Positions 26,625 to 34,923 of a DNA stretch of 64,000 nt are shown piece by piece. Location of the stretch: NCBI RefSeq assembly GCF_039652435.2, contig NZ_CP190246.1, positions 2,294,001 through 2,358,000 on the forward strand, given 5' to 3'. Origin of the DNA: Niabella insulamsoli. Its GTDB lineage: Bacteria; Bacteroidota; Bacteroidia; Chitinophagales; Chitinophagaceae. Position numbers and translations under genes: made by a program. The first letter of the stretch is position 1; each line of letters starts with the position of its first letter. The notes under the pieces were generated by a model. That model was given only the letters and a program-made list of their open reading frames with translations. It was not told where the DNA came from and ran no database searches.

Positions 26625-27944
26625 ATGAACACTGATAATACAAAAAAGGCAAGTGTGGCGGTTAAAGAAAATGATTCTGCTAAAGATACTCAAGACCCTC
26701 ATGACTACCCCAAAAATAAGATCGGAAAGTTTAAAAAGCCTGCCATTTATGTACTCATGGCACTTGCTTTTTCAGGCTGCCTGTATCTCATCTTTAACCC
26801 CTCTGAAGAAAAGCAGCAGGCAGATAACGTAGGGCTAAACGACATAGTGCCTCAGGCAACAGGTGTGAATCTTCAGGGAAGTAAGCAGAAAGCGTATGAA
26901 AAAGAGCAGTTCGAACAAGGTGAAAAGCAAAAAAGAAAGGCCTTGGCTACGCTGTCAGATTTTTGGAATGAAAGCAGCAAAATAAAAAAAACAGACAGCT
27001 CTCTCGAAGTCGAAAACAACTCACAATTTATTAATGGTCAGCAGCGCACGGATCATAAAGCTTTAAATAGCTATCGTGATGCCCAAAACACTTTAGCCTC
27101 TTTTTACCGTGAAGATAATAGTGAGACACAAAGACTGCGCAATGAAGTTGAAGCATTAAAACAGGAGCTTTCTCAATCTAATGATGAGCCTGCGACGAAT
27201 GACATTGATCGGCAGCTAGCCCTAATGGAAAAATCTTACCAGATGGCTTCGCGGTATTTTCCAGCCGGAGTGTCTAAGCTACATAAACAGCCCGAAGATT
27301 CGGCATCTGAGAAAATAACTACGGTCAATGAGCTTCCCATACTGCCCGCTCAAAAAAATGTAGTATCTATCCTACCTAAGGCAGATACAGATCCGGAGCA
27401 GATTCAGTCTTGGATACAAAACAGAAACTTGCGCTTTTTTACGGTGGGATCCGATCAAAAAGCCCGCATTAGTAAAAATAGTATTCGCGCCTGTGTGCAT
27501 GAAAAACAAACTATCAAAGGAAATGACGCCGTTCGCATTAGACTCCTGGAACCTGCAACCATTTCTGGTTTTACAATTCCAAAAGGGCAGCTGCTTATTG
27601 CATCACCTAAAATTCAGAACAGCCGCCTGCAGCTCACCATCAATTCCATCGAATACGAGGGCAATATCATTCCGGTGAAAATTATCGCCTATGATAACGA
27701 TGGACAATCGGGGTTAAATATTCCATATTCAACTGAAAGAAGCGCCCTGACTGATATTGTTGCAGGAATGGGAAGCAATGCAGGCACCAATGTAACGCTT
27801 AATTCCACTCCTGGTCAGCAAATAACGGCCGATATGAGTAAAAGTGTCGTGCAAGGCATTTCCGGATATTTTGCCAAAAAGGTGCGCACTCCAAAAATCA
27901 CACTCAAAGCCGGATTGGAACTACTACTGATTTCAAAAAAATAA
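26625..27944 (+). CDS. traM: Conjugative element protein TraM (VirB10-like)
   Basis: A 439-residue protein: short cytoplasmic N-terminus, one membrane helix (about 45-62), a long Q/E-rich coiled-coil linker (about 70-200), then a C-terminal domain (from about 265) with RISKNSIRACVHEKQTIKGNDAVRIRLLEPATISGFTIPKGQLLIA. That C-terminal block is the conserved TraM beta-barrel region, similar in plan to VirB10, which spans both membranes. Confidence 0.9.
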   Translation: MNTDNTKKASVAVKENDSAKDTQDPHDYPKNKIGKFKKPAIYVLMALAFSGCLYLIFNPSEEKQQADNVGLNDIVPQATGVNLQGSKQKAYEKEQFEQGEKQKRKALATLSDFWNESSKIKKTDSSLEVENNSQFINGQQRTDHKALNSYRDAQNTLASFYREDNSETQRLRNEVEALKQELSQSNDEPATNDIDRQLALMEKSYQMASRYFPAGVSKLHKQPEDSASEKITTVNELPILPAQKNVVSILPKADTDPEQIQSWIQNRNLRFFTVGSDQKARISKNSIRACVHEKQTIKGNDAVRIRLLEPATISGFTIPKGQLLIASPKIQNSRLQLTINSIEYEGNIIPVKIIAYDNDGQSGLNIPYSTERSALTDIVAGMGSNAGTNVTLNSTPGQQITADMSKSVVQGISGYFAKKVRTPKITLKAGLELLLISKK

Positions 27945-27970
27945 TAACACTCATAAAATACTCAACAAAG

Positions 27971-28858
27971 ATGAACTTTATATTAAAATGCCTTTACGTT
28001 CTTCCCCTTCTAACACGGTTCTCGATTATGCTTACGGCTCAAACCATAAGTTATGACGCTTCAAGACCGGAGCTAAAGAAAATAGAACCCTATCAATTAG
28101 CTGTAACTTACGATAAAACCACGCATTTGATTTTTCCGTCAAGGGTTCGATATGTAGACCTGGGTAGCGGCTATATTATTGCCGGTAAAGCAGAAGGTGT
28201 GGAAAATGTATTAAGAGTAAAAGCTGCGATCGATGGATTTAAAGTAGCTACCAATTTTTCTGTAATCACCGACAATGGCAGATTTTATAATTTTAACGTC
28301 AACTACGATAAGGTACCCTTAACGCTGAACTATGATTTAACGGCATTGGCAGGCAAGCCTCAAAATAACACTGCTTTATTTCCGGAATTAGGGACTGCTA
28401 CTCCTCGCTCGGTTGATAAAACGCTGTCAAATATTTACCGAGAGAACAAAAAAAATCTGTACTATGGAAAATCCAGGAGTTATGGTATCCAGTTTTCATT
28501 AAAAGGAATATACATAAAAGATCATAAACTTTACTTTCATACTGAACTAAAAAACAAAACGAATATCCCCTACCTTGTTGATTTCATTCATTTCAAAATA
28601 GTAGACAAAAAAATGGCTAAGAGAACCGTAAGTCAGCAGCAAATAGTAACACCGTTACGGGAATACCAGCCCTTCAGTGAAATAAAGGGGCAATCCGCAA
28701 TACGTAACGTATTTCTGCTGGATCAATTTACACTTGCTGACGACAAAATCTTACTAATTGAAATTTTTGAAAAAAACGGAGGCAGGCATCAGGTGTTAAA
28801 AGTAAAAAACTCTGACCTGGTTAAAGCATCGCTTATCAAGAACTTAGGAGCAAAATAG
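27971..28858 (+). CDS. traN: DUF4138 protein, conjugative element TraN (VirB9-like)
   Basis: A 295-residue exported protein with a signal peptide (to about residue 23, LTAQT) and the DUF4138 beta-sandwich: LAVTYDKTTHLIFPSRVRYVDLGSGYIIAGKAEGVENVLRVKA, the characteristic block. It would work with TraM in the outer-membrane core. A strong terminator follows at 28885, so traN is the last gene of this unit. TraO, TraP and TraQ of longer tra operons were not found. Confidence 0.9.
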   Translation: MNFILKCLYVLPLLTRFSIMLTAQTISYDASRPELKKIEPYQLAVTYDKTTHLIFPSRVRYVDLGSGYIIAGKAEGVENVLRVKAAIDGFKVATNFSVITDNGRFYNFNVNYDKVPLTLNYDLTALAGKPQNNTALFPELGTATPRSVDKTLSNIYRENKKNLYYGKSRSYGIQFSLKGIYIKDHKLYFHTELKNKTNIPYLVDFIHFKIVDKKMAKRTVSQQQIVTPLREYQPFSEIKGQSAIRNVFLLDQFTLADDKILLIEIFEKNGGRHQVLKVKNSDLVKASLIKNLGAK

Positions 28859-28884
28859 GTTTTTAAAATAAAATCACCTGGCCA

Positions 28885-28921
28885 AAAAGCCAGCCATTTA
28901 AGTTAGTAAAGGCTGGCTTTT
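28885..28921 (+). terminator. Rho-independent terminator after traN
   Basis: AAAAGCCAGCC (28885-28895) pairs with GGCTGGCTTTT (28911-28921) around a 15-base loop, starting 27 bp after the traN stop. It should close the transfer operon. Confidence 0.85.
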
Positions 28922-28973
28922 CACTATTTTCACACACCATACTATAGTTCAAACTTAGTTAAAACCCTCACCT

Positions 28974-29249
28974 ATGTCTGTATTAGTAATCGGTATTATT
29001 GCACTTGTTTTAGGACTGCTACTCATCTATTGGATTAACCGTAGAAAATTTTATCGGCGTAACACCAGTGGTCTCGAAGTCTTTTCCAGTTTCGAGAAAT
29101 CTTTATCCTTTCGATTTCTGGAACGTATAGGCAAATGGATTGGTTATGTACTTGTCATACTTGGCATTCTTTCCATATTTACATACCGAAATGAGAAGCA
29201 AAAAGCGTTAGAAGAAAGTTTGCAATCAGAAAGTACCATAAGAAAATAA
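28974..29249 (+). CDS. Small two-helix membrane protein, unknown
   Basis: A 91-residue protein with a membrane helix at 2-21 (LVIGIIALVLGLLLIYWI), a basic loop (NRRKFYRRNTSG) and a second helix near 58-74. The C-terminal 15 residues are charged. I do not recognise a family. It lies after the tra terminator and has its own start, in an ICE accessory position; small membrane proteins there are sometimes entry-exclusion factors, but nothing here proves that. Confidence 0.55.
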   Translation: MSVLVIGIIALVLGLLLIYWINRRKFYRRNTSGLEVFSSFEKSLSFRFLERIGKWIGYVLVILGILSIFTYRNEKQKALEESLQSESTIRK

Positions 29250-29252
29250 GTA

Positions 29253-29378
29253 CTAATACATCAGACCAAATAGCCAAACCGGGATGATTGTTCCAAAACC
29301 AATTTGCACGAGATACCGTTGAATATCTAATGACTCCCGCGCAATTTTTTCCTGAAATTCAAATAATAGTGTCTCCAT
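29253..29378 (-). CDS. Candidate 41-residue membrane microprotein
   Basis: On the minus strand an ATG frame of 41 codons begins METLLFEFQEKIARESLDIQ, an amphipathic helix, followed by YLVQIGFGTIIPVWLFGLMY, a plausible membrane helix. It ends 3 bp from the convergent 28974-29249 gene. The amphipathic-plus-membrane-helix plan is protein-like, but the frame is short and no homologue can be named. Confidence 0.35.
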   Translation of the reverse strand: METLLFEFQEKIARESLDIQRYLVQIGFGTIIPVWLFGLMY

Positions 29379-29693
29379 AATACTTTATATAAAAAGCATA
29401 AATAAGATATTTTGTTAATCACAAATAGCAATTAATCAAAATAAACGCTAGTTACGAAAAGCATTTTAAATAAACCCCGATTACAAATAGGCTTTTTATT
29501 GTGTAATTCTAATTTACGGCGTTCTTTTCCTTCTTTTCTACAGTAGCTATATGGAAAGAAAAGAAGCTCGCCAAAACAAGGAAGGGGATCATGAATATCC
29601 CTCAAAAAATGTCGCAACCTGTTTCGTAAAATGTGTCGCAAGGAAGGGTGCGTGGGTGTACCATTTTGAGAAAGGGGTTGCACCGCTTTAACG
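29379..29693. other. Intergenic region, no gene called
   Basis: It includes a minus-strand frame of 83 codons (29432-29683) with low-complexity, Cys/Arg-rich composition that I do not accept as a gene. CTTTTCTACAG...TATGGAAAGAAAAG near 29540 forms a loose inverted repeat. Confidence 0.3.
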
Positions 29694-29736
29694 CAAAAAG
29701 ACGGCCCCGACCATCGGTCGGAACTGTCTTTTTGCC
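29694..29736. terminator. Long hairpin, likely bidirectional terminator of the DUF932 gene
   Basis: GCAAAAAGAC (29694-29703) and GTCTTTTTGC (29727-29736) pair perfectly. The inner parts CGACC and GGTCG extend the stem, with two mismatches between. A T-rich run follows on either strand. It stands about 80 bp past the stop of the leftward DUF932 gene. An overlapping GCCGCGCGGC palindrome with CTTTTTC lies at 29735-29750. Confidence 0.6.
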
Positions 29737-29817
29737 GCGCGGCTTTTTCTTTTAGAGCCCTCTTATAGATTTATTTTAAACAGGCTACCGTTATAAATAG
29801 TGGTAGCCTGTAGTTAA

Positions 29818-30891
29818 TTAATTAAGGTGTAGCATTTCTGCTCCGCCTGTAGCAAACAAGCTGCAAAGTTCAAAAGCCCTTTGGGTTTTCAACTGCGCCG
29901 TACCTCCCATTACAATACTTTGCACCTTTGCTTCATCATTTTTATAGCTGCGTACATTCTGATAGTAGCCTGTAACAGCGTTGTAAGCTCCGAACAATGT
30001 GCCTTTGGTCGTGTCCATTTGCTGTGTATCGCTTATCATTGCGTATACAAAGGCATCCTCTACGGTATTTTTGAAGATCGTGGAAACTTCGTCCTCTGCA
30101 CCGTTTTTTAGCAGATTCAATGTTTCCTTATTTGGGCAAAGTGCAAGTTGGATTAACCTCCTTACTTCCCTGTCTGTTATTTTTACCCTGGTCCAGTCGT
30201 TGAAAATACCTTCTAACTGATTGCTTAGCGTATTTGCCAAGCCCATCACCTTGTGAGCGTTTTCCAAACGCTGTTTTACTCCGGAAGTATGCTTGATGCG
30301 TACTACATTGCTCATGTTGCGAAGTGACGCGTTAAGTGTATTTTGGCATACAATCCTGACAGGGGTAAATGCTGCGGTTATGCTTCCGCTACCATCGTGC
30401 GAAGTGGTGAGGAAGATATATTTTTCTGTTACGTCATCACCATTACCTACCCGAATGTAATCAGGAAGTTTTGCGGTAATGAAAATGCGCTCTCCATTAC
30501 CTAGCGCCCCCGCTGTTTCATAGAGGATACCGTCGCCACCGCCTACGATAGCATCAAAAAAACTGAAGGCTTCACAGTTTTGTACAATATGATAATCTTT
30601 ACCCACGACACCCAACACAGCATTGGTATCGTTGCGGATGTTGGCGAAATAGTTGGGAACTTCCAGTTCGCTACTGCCAATCTCCAATTCGTTACCAATT
30701 TCAACTATGCCAGACCTCTTGGTAAACAACGGGGTTTTAACCACCTCATAATCTAACCCTGCGTATTTGATAGCTTCCTCGCTCGACGGGTATTGCTCCA
30801 CGATTTGCCCTAAACCGTGCCATGCTTTTTGCTGCACGCTAAAGAATGAATAGCGTCCAGTCCTTTCATTAAGATTGATATTATGTGCCAT
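29818..30891 (-). CDS. DUF932 domain protein (phage/ICE accessory)
   Basis: The 357 residues match the DUF932 family (YfjQ/phage-like): the start MAHNINLNERTGRYSFFSVQQKAWHGLGQIVEQYPSSEEAIKYAGLDYEV, and the central ITAAFTPVRIVCQNTLNASLRNM block. It is found widely on phages, plasmids and Bacteroidota ICEs; its function is unknown. It lies 45 bp after the SSB gene on the same strand and is probably co-transcribed. Confidence 0.85.
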   Translation of the reverse strand: MAHNINLNERTGRYSFFSVQQKAWHGLGQIVEQYPSSEEAIKYAGLDYEVVKTPLFTKRSGIVEIGNELEIGSSELEVPNYFANIRNDTNAVLGVVGKDYHIVQNCEAFSFFDAIVGGGDGILYETAGALGNGERIFITAKLPDYIRVGNGDDVTEKYIFLTTSHDGSGSITAAFTPVRIVCQNTLNASLRNMSNVVRIKHTSGVKQRLENAHKVMGLANTLSNQLEGIFNDWTRVKITDREVRRLIQLALCPNKETLNLLKNGAEDEVSTIFKNTVEDAFVYAMISDTQQMDTTKGTLFGAYNAVTGYYQNVRSYKNDEAKVQSIVMGGTAQLKTQRAFELCSLFATGGAEMLHLN

Positions 30892-30936
30892 GATGCTTTA
30901 AAATTTTGATGTTGAAAAATGTTTTAATACTCCTCA

Positions 30937-31329
30937 TTAAAATGGGAGGTCGTCCTCAGTGATTTGCCCTGATATGGCGTTGCTTGCAACTGGTGCGGCA
31001 CCTTTTACGGTTTCTGATTTCCTGCCACCTCCATGCAGTTTTATATTTGAGGTATGGAAATCCAGTCCTGCGTGTGTTTCTCCATCACTACCTGTCCATG
31101 CTCTTGCACTTACCCTTCCCGTCAACTCTACCAACACACCTTTGGTGAGTATCTTAGCCACATTCGAGCTATTCCAGTATGAGCAGTCGAAATAGGTGGT
31201 TTGCTCAATGCGTTGGCCCTGTTTATTACGATAACTGTCGTTGGTTGCTATCGAAAAGTTTACTACTTGTTTGTCCTGTGAGGTGGTGCGTACTTGTGCG
31301 TCCCTTGTCAGTCGTCCGATGATGTTCAT
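30937..31329 (-). CDS. ssb: Single-stranded DNA-binding protein (ICE copy)
   Basis: A 130-residue SSB: MNIIGRLTRDAQVRTTSQDKQVVNFSIATNDSYRN is the OB-fold start, and the acidic tip ITEDDLPF at the C-terminus is the partner-binding tail. Such element copies protect transferred single strands after entry. It precedes the DUF932 gene on the same strand. Confidence 0.93.
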   Translation of the reverse strand: MNIIGRLTRDAQVRTTSQDKQVVNFSIATNDSYRNKQGQRIEQTTYFDCSYWNSSNVAKILTKGVLVELTGRVSARAWTGSDGETHAGLDFHTSNIKLHGGGRKSETVKGAAPVASNAISGQITEDDLPF

Positions 31330-31539
31330 GTTTTCTATTTTTCTGAGTTATGAAATTTGTTTGGATTTACTTTTTTTGGATTTATTCGGTAATGAGAGGA
31401 AATGTTGAAGTTTCGTTTCACTCTGTTACCGTTTTCAATACTGTATTTTTTCATTACTGACATTTTTTTTATTCGTCTAAAGAGCCGGAGTATGCTTTGT
31501 TTCGTTTCTAAGAGCATTAAAAAGGTTAGTGTTTAGCAG
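31330..31539. other. Intergenic region upstream of ssb
   Basis: No gene is seen. It holds the likely ssb promoter and two overlapping minus-strand frames (31335-31517 and 31477-31761) without protein-like features. The second runs through the structured element at 31540-31616. Confidence 0.35.
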
Positions 31540-31616
31540 GAACAAGGTTTTGCCAAACAAATACAACCCGCAAGGGTGGAGATTTTTTGGCAAACCAAAG
31601 TGGCGTGACCTTGTTC
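31540..31616 (+). ncRNA. Candidate structured RNA with nested stems and a GCAA tetraloop
   Basis: Three nested stems can form in the plus-strand transcript. GAACAAGGT (31540-31548) pairs with ACCTTGTTC (31608-31616). TTTGCCAAA (31549-31557) pairs with TTTGGCAAA (31586-31594). Between them ACCC-GCAA-GGGT (31565-31576) is capped by a GNRA-type tetraloop. The 13 bases CCAAAGTGGCGTG separate the two outer stems on the 3' side. No homologous family is recognised, and a DNA-level role cannot be excluded. Confidence 0.4.
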
Positions 31617-31840
31617 TTGTGTTAAAAACACGATCATACCTTTGCTCTTGAAATGGAACTAAAGCGGCATACTGGTTCTTGAATAAAAACTTGTGGAAGT
31701 AGTACAAGATTAGTAATGGTCGATCAATAGCGTTACGGGAGAAGCGCTCCTCTGCAATCATATTTAAGGCTTTTTTTAGTTTTTGCAGAAACGGATGCTT
31801 TGTCTATATTTAAAAAAGTCAGAAAATAAAACTGTTATAA

Positions 31841-34150
31841 ATGCTTTTAACGGTACTAGCTGGTCTTATCGTAGCTATCTTTTTTGTTCCTTTCGGAAAA
31901 ACATTTAAATCCGGATTGAGTATCGTATTGACGGCACTACCAATTGGCATATTTTCTTATTATCTAACCCATCTTCCAAGCATATCACTTGGAAAGGAGA
32001 TTTTCCAATCTACTTCTTGGGTTCCTTCACTAGGTATCAATCTTGATTTTCGACTAGATGGATTGTCGTTACTATTTGCGCTACTTATTTCCGGTATCGG
32101 CATAGCTGTTTACTTTTACGCTCGAACCTATTTGAAAGGACACGCCTATTTCGACCGATTCTTCGCGTATTTAAGTTTATTTATGGCCGCCATGCTCGGC
32201 ATGGTACTCGCTGACAATATATTACTGCTCTTTATTTTCTGGGAGCTTACCAGTATAAGTTCATTTTTTTTAATTGGGTTCAACAACACCAGCCCCGACT
32301 CCAGAAAAAGCGCTCTTACTGCACTTTCAGTAACGGGTCTAGGTGGTTTTTTCTTACTTGCGGGTCTGATTTTATTAGGAGATGTCGCCGGGACATACAA
32401 TATTTCTGCACTAATCCATGCACGCGGCCTTATTGTAAATCACGGGCAATATCCACTCATTCTTACGCTGCTTTTCATCGGAGCTTTTACAAAATCTGCG
32501 CAATTTCCTTTTCATTTTTGGTTGCCGGGGGCTATGAAAGCGCCAACACCTGTATCTGCTTATTTGCATTCGGCTACGATGGTCAAAGCGGGAATATATT
32601 TACTTGCGCGGTTTAACCCCATCTTAGGTGGCACGAATGCCTGGAGCTACACGTTGATGATTGTAGGAGGTTTCACGATGCTGTATGCGGCCATACACGC
32701 GCTACTGCGCACCGATCTTAAAAGTATTCTGGCCTATTCGACTATTTCAGCGTTGGGTATTTTGACTTTTTTAATTGGCCTAGGCACCGCGGATGCTATC
32801 ATCGCTGCCAGCGTATTTATTTTAGTACATGCGTTATATAAAGCATCGCTTTTTCTTATTACCGGTATAATTGATCACGCGGCACATACCCGTGATATAT
32901 CTTTACTATCTGGCCTTCGAAAGGTATTACTACCAGTTGCCATTGCAGGCTTTTTAGCTGCATGCTCCAGCGCTGGGCTCCCTTTTACCTTTGGATTTAT
33001 AGGCAAAGATTTAATCTACGAAGCTACGTTGCACGCGAACAGCTCCTGGAAATTAGGGTTAACCACGCTTGCGGTATTGACCAATATTTGCCTGGTTGCC
33101 GCTGGATTTATGGCTGGCATCAAACCATTTACAGGAAGTCTGCCCATTCACTATCAAACAATACGCCTCCCGTATATTTCAATGTGGCTGCCACCTCTTA
33201 CGCTTGCTGTACTGGGTGTTTTATTTGGGCTTATGCCCGATACGGTTGGAAATCTTTTTGCAGAAAAAGCGGTGCTAGCGATGCTTGGAACTGAAACAAA
33301 GCTAAATTTAAAGATATGGCATGGCTTTAATACCGTTCTGTTGCTTAGCCTTTTGACCATAGTAACGGGAGCCGTCTTATACCGCTTTAATAAGCCAATA
33401 AAGGGAAAGACGCTCTGGCTATTAAAATTTAAAAACTTTTCACCGGAATTCATATTTAAAAAAATTACAGTTACCGTCTTTAAATTTTCGGAATGGTATA
33501 CTCAAAAATTTCATAACGGATATTTAAGGTCCTATCATTTGCAGATTATTCTATTTGCCGAAGCACTGCTGGCTTATAAACTGTGGCTCAGCGGACCAAT
33601 AGATATCAATTTTTATGGCTTAGCCATGCTTAGTGTTTATGAAGTGGCTATTGCCATTCTACTGATTGGGGCTCTTATTATAATACTCACGACACGAACC
33701 CGGCTAACCGCGGTTGTGTCTATGAGTGTTATTGGTTATTGTATTTGTTTAATGTTTGTTTTTTACAGCGCCCCTGACCTGGCTATGACGCAATTTACGA
33801 TTGACACGCTCACTACCGTATTATTTGTATTAGTTCTATATAAATTACCTCCTTTTTTAAATCTCGGCACTAAAAAAGAACGGTATCGTGATATGGCTAT
33901 AGCGTTGGGTTTTGGACTGATACTTTGTATGGTGGCGCTCCAAGTGCATCACGAACCTATCGAAACAGCTACCAGTGATTTTTACGGCGATTATGCCTAC
34001 ACTGAGGCTAAGGGAAAAAATGTGGTCAATGTGATCCTTGTTGACTTTCGAGGTATGGATACGCTTTTTGAAACCGTAGCGTTGAGCATCGCCGCTATTG
34101 GTGTTTATAATTTATTAAGGTTGAGATTAAAACCGACAGAAAAAGAGTAA
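31841..34150 (+). CDS. mrpA: Mrp Na+/H+ antiporter subunit A
   Basis: A 769-residue protein with about 20 membrane helices, homologous to the NuoL-like proton channel subunit. Motifs include LFIFWELTSISSFFLIGF and FPFHFWLPGAMKAPTPVSAYLHSATMVKAGIYLLARF (near 230), both conserved in NuoL/MrpA. The C-terminal third, from about 580, contains the MbhD/MbhE-like region of MrpA. It is the first gene of a complete seven-gene Mrp operon, with mrpB starting immediately after its stop. Confidence 0.93.
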   Translation: MLLTVLAGLIVAIFFVPFGKTFKSGLSIVLTALPIGIFSYYLTHLPSISLGKEIFQSTSWVPSLGINLDFRLDGLSLLFALLISGIGIAVYFYARTYLKGHAYFDRFFAYLSLFMAAMLGMVLADNILLLFIFWELTSISSFFLIGFNNTSPDSRKSALTALSVTGLGGFFLLAGLILLGDVAGTYNISALIHARGLIVNHGQYPLILTLLFIGAFTKSAQFPFHFWLPGAMKAPTPVSAYLHSATMVKAGIYLLARFNPILGGTNAWSYTLMIVGGFTMLYAAIHALLRTDLKSILAYSTISALGILTFLIGLGTADAIIAASVFILVHALYKASLFLITGIIDHAAHTRDISLLSGLRKVLLPVAIAGFLAACSSAGLPFTFGFIGKDLIYEATLHANSSWKLGLTTLAVLTNICLVAAGFMAGIKPFTGSLPIHYQTIRLPYISMWLPPLTLAVLGVLFGLMPDTVGNLFAEKAVLAMLGTETKLNLKIWHGFNTVLLLSLLTIVTGAVLYRFNKPIKGKTLWLLKFKNFSPEFIFKKITVTVFKFSEWYTQKFHNGYLRSYHLQIILFAEALLAYKLWLSGPIDINFYGLAMLSVYEVAIAILLIGALIIILTTRTRLTAVVSMSVIGYCICLMFVFYSAPDLAMTQFTIDTLTTVLFVLVLYKLPPFLNLGTKKERYRDMAIALGFGLILCMVALQVHHEPIETATSDFYGDYAYTEAKGKNVVNVILVDFRGMDTLFETVALSIAAIGVYNLLRLRLKPTEKE

Positions 34151-34151
34151 A

Positions 34152-34565
34152 ATGAGAAGTAGCATCTTACAGACAGCAACGCGGTATCTACTCCCTATAT
34201 TGTTGTTGTTTTCGATCTTTCTTTTATTAAGGGGCCATTATTATCCCGGAGGAGGATTTGTGGGCGGACTCGTTGCTTCTATCGCATTTGTTTTGCACAG
34301 CTTTGCAAATGGCACGGACGCTACAATGAAACTGTTGGGCAGAAAGCCCTTATCGCTTATTCCAATAGGATTAGCGATTGCGACGTTGAGCGTTTTAATG
34401 CCCGTCATTTTTGGCCTACCGCCTATGACAGGTCTTTGGTTAAAAGGTAACTTTCCCATCGTCGGTTCAATAGGCACTGCGCTAACCTTTGACTTGGGAG
34501 TGTATCTTGTCGTAATAGGCGTAGTTTTAACCATTTTATTCACGATCTCCTTAACTGACGATTGA
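34152..34565 (+). CDS. mrpB: Mrp antiporter subunit B
   Basis: A 137-residue membrane protein with four helices and the MnhB-family segment LLLRGHYYPGGGFVGGLVASIAFVLHSFANG near 25-55. It starts 1 bp after the mrpA stop and ends 1 bp before mrpC. It is needed for the hetero-oligomeric antiporter. Confidence 0.92.
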   Translation: MRSSILQTATRYLLPILLLFSIFLLLRGHYYPGGGFVGGLVASIAFVLHSFANGTDATMKLLGRKPLSLIPIGLAIATLSVLMPVIFGLPPMTGLWLKGNFPIVGSIGTALTFDLGVYLVVIGVVLTILFTISLTDD

Positions 34566-34566
34566 T

Positions 34567-34923
34567 ATGGAACTACTGCTAATTCTGGTGATAGGATTAT
34601 TATACACTGGAGGTATATATTTTATACTCCGAAGAAGTCTGGTTAAACTTCTTTTGGGCATTATGTTATTGGGAAGTGCTACAAACATCCTGATATTTGT
34701 GCTGGGGGCTATAGTTAAGGCTAAACCTCCAATAATTGGATCCGCACAGCAAGTTTTGGACAAAACTTATGCAGATCCCGTTCCACAGGCTCTGATCCTA
34801 ACAGCTATTGTAATCAGCTTTGCACTAACCTCCTTTGCTATTGTTTTATTAAAGCGCGTATACGCCCTTTTAGAAACAGATGATTTAGACAATTTAAACA
34901 CGCCTGAGGAAGAAGATATATGA
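34567..34923 (+). CDS. mrpC: Mrp antiporter subunit C (NuoK-like)
   Basis: A 118-residue protein with three membrane helices, related to NuoK. SLVKLLLGIMLLGSATNILIFVLGA carries the helix-2 region, and DPVPQALILTAIVISFALTSFAIVLL the third helix with the conserved PQALILTAIVI motif. mrpD overlaps its last 4 bp. Confidence 0.93.
   Translation: MELLLILVIGLLYTGGIYFILRRSLVKLLLGIMLLGSATNILIFVLGAIVKAKPPIIGSAQQVLDKTYADPVPQALILTAIVISFALTSFAIVLLKRVYALLETDDLDNLNTPEEEDI

Noticed and set aside
29432..29683. 83-codon minus-strand frame
   Set aside because: Low-complexity composition and no start context; looks like open non-coding sequence.
31477..31761. 94-codon minus-strand frame across the structured element
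   Set aside because: The stems explain the sequence better than a protein; no recognisable domain.
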